From: Pseudomonas fluorescens
GTDB lineage: Bacteria; Pseudomonadota; Alphaproteobacteria; UBA2136; UBA6156
Direction: 5' to 3'
DNA length: 6,612 bases
Assembly: GCA_003241595.1 (NCBI GenBank)
Contig: QFOU01000069.1
Location: forward strand, 1 to 6,612
Below are positions 1 to 4,563 of the stretch, in pieces (within the stretch, counting starts at the first letter, position 1; each line of letters opens with the position of its first letter). Position numbers and translations under genes: made by a program. Below the pieces are notes generated by a model. The model was given only the letters and a program-made list of their open reading frames with translations. It searched no databases and was not told the DNA's origin.

Positions 1-2
1 TC

Positions 3-653
3 GTCGACCCCGGTGCATGCAGCCGCGTGATCGATGTCTGCGAAAAGACCATCACCCTCGATATGGTCAAGCTGGTCCGCGACCGTCTCCGCAGCGACAA
101 GATCGAAGTGATCCTCACTCGCGACAGCGACTTCTTCATCCCGCTGCCCGACCGTCCGCGCATTGCCCAAAAAGCTAACGCCGATCTTTTCGTGAGCCTC
201 CACGCCGATAGCTTGCCGAGCAAGCCGAACGTCAAGGGCGCCACCGTCTATATGGTGAGCGAAAAAGCCAGTGACCGCGAAGCCGCCCGTCTCGCTGCGA
301 ACGAAAACAGCCGCGACGTTATGGCCGGTGTGGCCTTGGAGAATGAAAGCAAGGAAGTTCAGAATATCCTGATCTCACTTGTCCAGCGCGATACCCTTAA
401 CAGCTCCGTTGTCCTCGCACGCAGCGTGCTAGATGAGCTGGACGGCTTCACCGAGGTACGTAAAAGAGAAGTTCTCCACGCGGGCTTCCGCGTTCTCAAA
501 AGCCCGGATGTTCCCAGCATTCTGGTGGAAATGGGCTATCTCTCCAACCCCACCGAGGCCAGCAACCTCAATAAAGAGGCGTACCGTAAAAAGCTGGCCG
601 ATGCCATTGCCAAGGGTATCCGCGCCTACGTCCAGAACAACGTCCACTACTAA
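3..653 (+). CDS. amiC: N-acetylmuramoyl-L-alanine amidase, AmiC type (5' partial)
   Basis: This is the C-terminal 216 residues of an Amidase_3 family zinc hydrolase, which cuts the amide bond between N-acetylmuramic acid and L-alanine of the stem peptide in the periplasm, mainly to separate daughter cells. The frame is open to the left edge and already reads VDPGA, the segment just after the usual first zinc-ligand His, so the gene starts upstream; the GTG at 27 is not the start. Visible family residues, numbered from position 3, are the second zinc-ligand Glu in CEKT (E14), the zinc-ligand His in SLHADS (H67) and the catalytic Glu in VEMGYLSN (E176). Between H67 and HAGFRVLKSPDVPS lies the long helical insert (around EKASDREAARLAANENS to LVQRDTLNSS). 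In AmiB/AmiC-type enzymes this insert covers the active site until an activator protein relieves it. The first His, signal peptide and any AMIN domain lie outside the window. The gene ends in tandem TAA TAA (651-656). The family call is firm; the symbol is by similarity. Confidence 0.95.
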   Translation, partial: VDPGACSRVIDVCEKTITLDMVKLVRDRLRSDKIEVILTRDSDFFIPLPDRPRIAQKANADLFVSLHADSLPSKPNVKGATVYMVSEKASDREAARLAANENSRDVMAGVALENESKEVQNILISLVQRDTLNSSVVLARSVLDELDGFTEVRKREVLHAGFRVLKSPDVPSILVEMGYLSNPTEASNLNKEAYRKKLADAIAKGIRAYVQNNVHY

Positions 654-661
654 TAAGGTCT

Positions 662-695
662 CTGGCGTAAGGGGTATGGTTATTCCTTACGTCAG
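662..695 (+). terminator. Hairpin downstream of the amidase gene, possible weak terminator
   Basis: Positions 662-672 (CTGGCGTAAGG) pair with 685-695 (CCTTACGTCAG) as an 11-bp stem with one G-U pair. Two more G-U pairs may extend it inward around an 8-base loop. It begins only six bases after the second stop codon of the amidase gene. What follows (TGTCGTTT) is a poor U-tract, so termination would be inefficient or Rho-assisted; it could instead protect the mRNA 3' end or separate expression of the two wall genes. The pairing is seen directly; the role is inferred. The rest of the 654-765 spacer shows no gene and no convincing promoter. Confidence 0.45.
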
Positions 696-765
696 TGTCG
701 TTTAAGGTGGCACTCGCCCGTCCGCTCCGCTTGTAGGTCGTTGCAACCTTGTGTAGCTTCACCCC

Positions 766-3321
766 ATGGCCATCAATCGTACCGGAAGCGCGCGCCCATC
801 CAACGGCGCTAACAACAACAAGCCGCAAGGCAACCGTCGCCGCAAAAAAATGCCCATGTGGTTCGTGGTGCTCGCATGGCTGGCAGCCCTTGGCGTGCTG
901 GCTGTTGGTATTCTGGTCGCCGGTGTTCTGGTGTACTACGACCGCCAGTTGCCCGATCTCAGCACACTCTCCGATTATAAACCGCCACTCATTACCCGCG
1001 TCTACGACCGTAACGGCGAGATCGTCGCCGAATACGCGAACGAGCGCCGTATCTGGGTACCCATTTCCGAGATCCCCAAACCCGTCGTCCAATCGTTCCT
1101 GGCGGCGGAAGATAGTCACTTCTACGAACACGGCGGATACGACCTCAAGGCTATCATCCGCGCCAGCTTGGTCAATACACTTACCGACCGTATGCAAGGC
1201 GCCAGCACCATCACCCAGCAGGTCGCCAAAACCTATCTGCTCAGCAGCGAACGTACCTATACCCGTAAAATTAAAGAGTTGATCCTCAGCTGGCGCATCG
1301 AAAAGGCGTACACTAAAAACGAGATTCTGGAGCTGTACCTCAACCGCATCTATCTCGGTAATGGTAGCTATGGCGTAGCCGCTGCGGCACAAACGTACTT
1401 CAGCAAAACGCTGGCGGAATTGAATGTGCAAGAGCGCGCCATGATTGCCGGTATGCCGCAGGCACCCAGCCGCTATAACCCTGTACGTAACCCGGATTCC
1501 GCCAAAGCTCGCCGCGATATCGTACTCCGCCGCCTGCAGGATGAAGGCTACATCACCCGTGCCGAAGCCGATAGCGGCGTGGCAGCACCATTGGGCCTCA
1601 ACGTAAGCCCGCTCAAGCAGGGAGAGGATGCGCCTCACTTTGCCGAATACATCCGCCAACTCATTCTTAAACAGTACGGCGAAAAAGCGCTCTATCAGGA
1701 TGGCCTCAGCGTGTACACCACGCTCGACCTTCCCACGCAACGCCGTGCGGAAGAAGCTGTCTACGAGGGCCTGCGCGCCTACGACCGCCGCCACGGCTGG
1801 CGTGGCCCGCTCGCCCACTTCAAGGATATGTCCGGCTGGGCCAAACAACTCGATAAGATCACCAGTAACTACGCGCACAGCTGGCGCATCGGTGAACCTG
1901 CCGTCGTGCTCAAGGTCGCCAACGACAGCGCCCGCATCGGCTTCTCCGATGGCAAGGAAGGTGTCGTGCCAGCCTCCACCATGAAGTGGACAGGTAAATC
2001 CACCGCCAACGCCCTGCTGAAGGTCGGCGATGTCGTGATGATCAAAACCACCAGCAAAAAGGATGGCACAAACAGCTACAGCCTCGAGCAACTGCCGGCC
2101 GTGCAAGGCGCGCTGGTCGCAATCGATGTCCGCACCGGCGAGGTTCTCGCCATGGTAGGTGGTCTGGGCGAAGGCGTTGGCTTTAACCGCGCCATCATGG
2201 CGAAACGCCAGGTCGGTAGTTCGTTCAAACCGTTCGTCTATGCCGCGGCACTGGAAAAAGGCTACACACCCGCCAGCACGGTGCTGGATGCTCCCATCGT
2301 CTTCACCTTCAACGGCAAAGACTGGAAACCCAACAACTACGATAAAAAATTCACCGGCCTCACCACACTGCGTCAGGGGTTGGAGCAATCGCGCAACCTC
2401 ATGACCATCCGCCTCGCGCAGGATACCGGCATGCGTAACGTGGCCGATCTCTCTCGCCGCGTGGGCCTTCGTGGCGTACCCGCAACCGATCTCACCGTGG
2501 CTCTCGGTAGTGTGGATATGACCCTCATGGACATGACCAGCGCATATAGCGTCTTCCCGCGCAACGGAACGTACCTCGAGCCTACTTATCTCCGCCGCGT
2601 ACAGGATTCCCAAGGCGTAACACTCTTCCGCGCTCACCCCGCGTGCGAGAATTGCTCGGCCCAACTCGGCGCCAGCCCGAACGAGCCTCCCACACCTCCG
2701 GCTATTCCGTCGAAGGTGTCAATGGATCCCAAAACCGCTTATCTCATGACCAACATGCTTCAGGGCGTGGTGCTCAACGGTACCGGTCGTTCGCTGGTCA
2801 GCCTGGGTCGCCCGCTGGCAGGTAAAACAGGTACCACTAACGATTCTATCGATGCATGGTTCGTCGGCTTCAGCCCCAGCCTCTCGGTAGGTGTCTGGGT
2901 CGGTTACGATAGCCCCAAAACTCTCGGTTCCGGCGAAACCGGTGGCCGTGCCGCACTGCCGATCTGGAAACAGTTCGCCGAGGCCCAGTTCGCCAACACC
3001 CCGATCGAAGGCTTCAGCGTCCCGCAAGGTATCGAGTTCGTGCGCATCGACGCGAAGTCCGGCCTGCTTCCGGGCGTGAACAGCAGCAAGATCATTACCG
3101 AAGCCTTCGTCGAAGGCACGGCGCCCACGCAAACCACACCAGACTATGTCGATGAAAGCGGCTTCGAGATCTACAATGGCGGCGACTCCGAAGCACCTGC
3201 GCCCGAGCGTAGAGATGGCGGCTCCAACCGTCCCACCTCCAACGCGACAGAAGGCGGTAGCGGTACCCCCGCCGGTGGCAATCCCATCGAGAATCTGCTG
3301 CGCACCTTCGGTATCTACTAA
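766..3321 (+). CDS. mrcA: Penicillin-binding protein 1A, bifunctional glycosyltransferase/transpeptidase
   Basis: This class A PBP (851 aa, normal family length) polymerises lipid II into glycan strands and cross-links stem peptides at the outer face of the inner membrane. A basic cytoplasmic N-terminus (RRRKK, 24-28) precedes one membrane anchor (about 32-57). The GT51 domain follows, with EDSHFYEHGG (catalytic E115), GASTITQQ (145-152), RKIKE (167-171, second acidic residue E171) and ELYLNRIYLG (189-198). An OB-like domain spans roughly 320-440. The transpeptidase domain has SSFK (nucleophile S485, K488), SRN (542-544) and KTGT (687-690), so both active sites look intact. A CENC pair (C627, C630) sits in a loop before KTGT. 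The tail (about 805-838) is low-complexity, rich in Gly, Ser, Pro and Thr, and the protein ends in TFGIY. The start is fixed by an in-frame TAG at 754-756, nine bases before the ATG; no Shine-Dalgarno sequence is visible. The gene lies between the amidase gene and prfB, as in many alphaproteobacteria. Confidence 0.97.
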   Translation: MAINRTGSARPSNGANNNKPQGNRRRKKMPMWFVVLAWLAALGVLAVGILVAGVLVYYDRQLPDLSTLSDYKPPLITRVYDRNGEIVAEYANERRIWVPISEIPKPVVQSFLAAEDSHFYEHGGYDLKAIIRASLVNTLTDRMQGASTITQQVAKTYLLSSERTYTRKIKELILSWRIEKAYTKNEILELYLNRIYLGNGSYGVAAAAQTYFSKTLAELNVQERAMIAGMPQAPSRYNPVRNPDSAKARRDIVLRRLQDEGYITRAEADSGVAAPLGLNVSPLKQGEDAPHFAEYIRQLILKQYGEKALYQDGLSVYTTLDLPTQRRAEEAVYEGLRAYDRRHGWRGPLAHFKDMSGWAKQLDKITSNYAHSWRIGEPAVVLKVANDSARIGFSDGKEGVVPASTMKWTGKSTANALLKVGDVVMIKTTSKKDGTNSYSLEQLPAVQGALVAIDVRTGEVLAMVGGLGEGVGFNRAIMAKRQVGSSFKPFVYAAALEKGYTPASTVLDAPIVFTFNGKDWKPNNYDKKFTGLTTLRQGLEQSRNLMTIRLAQDTGMRNVADLSRRVGLRGVPATDLTVALGSVDMTLMDMTSAYSVFPRNGTYLEPTYLRRVQDSQGVTLFRAHPACENCSAQLGASPNEPPTPPAIPSKVSMDPKTAYLMTNMLQGVVLNGTGRSLVSLGRPLAGKTGTTNDSIDAWFVGFSPSLSVGVWVGYDSPKTLGSGETGGRAALPIWKQFAEAQFANTPIEGFSVPQGIEFVRIDAKSGLLPGVNSSKIITEAFVEGTAPTQTTPDYVDESGFEIYNGGDSEAPAPERRDGGSNRPTSNATEGGSGTPAGGNPIENLLRTFGIY

Positions 3322-3353
3322 CCGCAGGCGCAAAAGCAGGCGCGGCGTAACGG

Positions 3354-3379
3354 AAAAGGCTCCCCACCGGAGCCTTTTT
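3354..3379 (+). terminator. Intrinsic terminator after PBP1A
   Basis: A perfect 10-bp stem, AAAAGGCTCC (3354-3363) with GGAGCCTTTT (3369-3378), encloses a 5-base CCACC loop and ends in a run of five T (3375-3379). It lies 32 bases after the PBP1A stop codon and 33 bases before the prfB start. This is a textbook Rho-independent terminator, so most transcription from the wall genes should stop here. The A-rich left arm means it could also act on the opposite strand, but no minus-strand gene is present. Confidence 0.9.
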
Positions 3380-3394
3380 CGGCTATAAAAGCCG
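3380..3394 (+). promoter_or_regulatory. Small hairpin containing a -10-like TATAAA, upstream of prfB
   Basis: CGGCT (3380-3384) pairs with AGCCG (3390-3394) around ATAAA, directly abutting the terminator U-run. The same bases include TATAAA (3384-3389), five of six matches to the sigma-70 -10 consensus, 23 bases before the prfB ATG. Some promoter for prfB is expected after such a strong terminator. However, the hexamer 17 bases upstream (TCCCCA, inside the terminator) is a poor -35 and no extended -10 TG is present. Both the stem and the -10 match are short enough to arise by chance; the promoter role is a guess. Confidence 0.25.
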
Positions 3395-3412
3395 AGTTAA
3401 GAAAGATTCAAC

Positions 3413-4523
3413 ATGCAAGCCGAAACCCGCGAGCGTATCGCCCAAATCGAGCAAGGTCTCGCCCTGCTCAGGAGGAGTCTTTGACCTGCCCGTAGCCCGG
3501 GAGCGTCTCATTCAACTGGAAGAACAGGCCGCCGATGGCGCGCTCTGGTCGGATGCCAACAAAGCGAAAGCCGTTATGCAGGAAAAGCGCAAGCTGGAGC
3601 TGCAGGTCGGCCAATACGATACCATCGCGCAACGCCTTGAGGATGCCCAGGCGCTGATCGAGCTCGGCGAAGAAGCCGCCGATGACGCAACGGTGCAAGA
3701 GGGCGAAACCGAATTGCTCGCGTTGCTGGCCGAATCCAAAAAGCTGGAAACCCAATGTCTTTTGGGCGGCCAGATGGATGGCAATAACGCCTATCTGGAA
3801 GTCCACTCGGGCGCAGGCGGAACCGAAAGCGCTGACTGGGCCGGCATGCTGTTGCGTATGTATATGCGCTGGGCCGAGCGTCAGGGCTTCAAGGTCAGTA
3901 TCATGGAAGAAACCGCTGGCGAGCAAGCCGGTATCAAATCCGCCACCATCTTCATCGAAGGCACCTTCGCATACGGCCTCGCAAAAACCGAAAGCGGGGT
4001 TCACCGCCTCGTACGTATTTCTCCATTCGACAGTAACGCCCGCCGCCACACAAGCTTTGCCAGCGTGTTCGTCTACCCGGAGGTCGATGACAGCATTGAG
4101 GTCGAGATCGACATGAGCAAGGTGCGTGTCGATACCTTCCGCAGCAGCGGGGCAGGGGGCCAGCACGTGAACACGACCGATAGCGCCGTGCGCCTTACGC
4201 ACTTGCCAACAGGTATCGTCGTAGGTAGCCAACAAGACCGCTCCCAATACCGCAACCGCGAAATCGCGCTGCAAATGCTGAAGGCCCGCCTCTACGAGCT
4301 GGAAATGGCCAAGCAAGACGCCGAGCGCGATGCCATGGAAGCCGCCAAGACCGATAATAGCTGGGGGCACCAGATCCGTAGCTATGTGTTGCAACCATAT
4401 CAAATGGTAAAAGATCTTCGTACCGCAACCGAAACGAGCAATACCGCAGCGGTGCTGGATGGTGATATTGATGAATTTATTCAAGCCGCACTTGCATCTC
4501 GCGTCGGTAATACGCGCGAGTAG
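3413..4523 (+). CDS. prfB: Peptide chain release factor 2, expressed through a programmed +1 frameshift
   Basis: RF2 recognises UGA and UAA in the ribosomal A site and triggers release of the finished peptide. The zero frame from ATG 3413 encodes 23 residues ending LALLRRSL, then meets TGA at 3482-3484. Slipping +1 at CTT (3479-3481) reads GAC next, and the frame stays open to TAG at 4521-4523. The joined product is 369 aa, close to the 365 of E. coli RF2, and the junction (RRSL-DLPVARERL) continues the family's N-terminal helix. Key motifs are the anticodon-like SPF (203-205) for stop recognition and GGQ (248-250) in GAGGQHVN for hydrolysis. The residue matching E. coli position 246 is Ser244. 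A weak ribosome site AAGAAAG (3399-3405) lies seven bases before the ATG. The internal ATG at 3576 is not the start, since it would remove 54 residues of domain 1. The gene follows a strong terminator and lies 37 bases before the next gene. Confidence 0.96.
3470..3485 (+). promoter_or_regulatory. prfB programmed +1 frameshift signal
   Basis: The signal reads AGGAGG AGT CTT TGA C. AGGAGG (3470-3475) is a perfect internal Shine-Dalgarno sequence. Three bases follow, then the slippery CTT (3479-3481) and the in-frame TGA (3482-3484) with C after it, a weak termination context. Order and spacing match E. coli prfB (AGGGGG TAT CTT TGA C). When RF2 is scarce, termination at UGA is slow, the CUU-decoding tRNA slips onto UUU and translation continues in the +1 frame; when RF2 is plentiful, a 23-residue peptide is released. 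The layout is seen directly; the feedback logic is established for E. coli. Confidence 0.96.
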
Positions 4524-4551
4524 TACGGAACGCACAGCGTAGCGGGCCGTT

Positions 4552-4563
4552 AGGGTAGCATTG
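4552..4563 (+). promoter_or_regulatory. Ribosome binding site and TTG start of the YhdP-like gene
   Basis: AGGG (4552-4555) lies five bases before TTG 4561. An in-frame TAG at 4540-4542 rules out any earlier start, and TTG 4561 is the first ATG, GTG or TTG codon after it. It gives a basic N-terminus (SKNKGRSLVWKYR) followed by a membrane segment, as expected for this family. Later in-frame candidates (TTG 4585, TTG 4630, GTG 4642) would remove the basic region or cut into the membrane anchor. Confidence 0.6.

Noticed and set aside
27..653. GTG at 27 as the start of a short complete amidase
   Set aside because: The frame is open to the window edge and reads VDPGA before this codon. A start there would drop the first zinc-ligand His and the signal peptide.
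731..759. Sigma-70 promoter for PBP1A (TTGTAG with TAGCTT, 17-base spacing)
   Set aside because: The -10 candidate matches only three of six consensus bases, which is not distinguishable from chance.
568..2664. 698-codon open frame on the minus strand antisense to PBP1A
   Set aside because: PBP1A on the + strand has all class A PBP motifs in order. The antisense product has no recognisable motif, starts and ends inside other genes, and is what codon bias in a GC-rich gene produces.
3413..3484. Frameshift or nonsense damage making prfB a pseudogene
   Set aside because: The TGA sits in the exact programmed context (AGGAGG, 3-base spacer, CTT TGA C), and the rest of RF2 is intact, including SPF and GGQ.
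3576..4523. A short RF2 starting at the internal ATG 3576
   Set aside because: It would lack the first 54 residues of domain 1. Upstream there is an RF2-like N-terminus in two frames joined by a canonical frameshift site.
4525..4550. Hairpin between prfB and the YhdP-like gene (ACGG with CCGT)
   Set aside because: Only a 4-bp stem with a large loop and no T-run follows; it is not a credible terminator.
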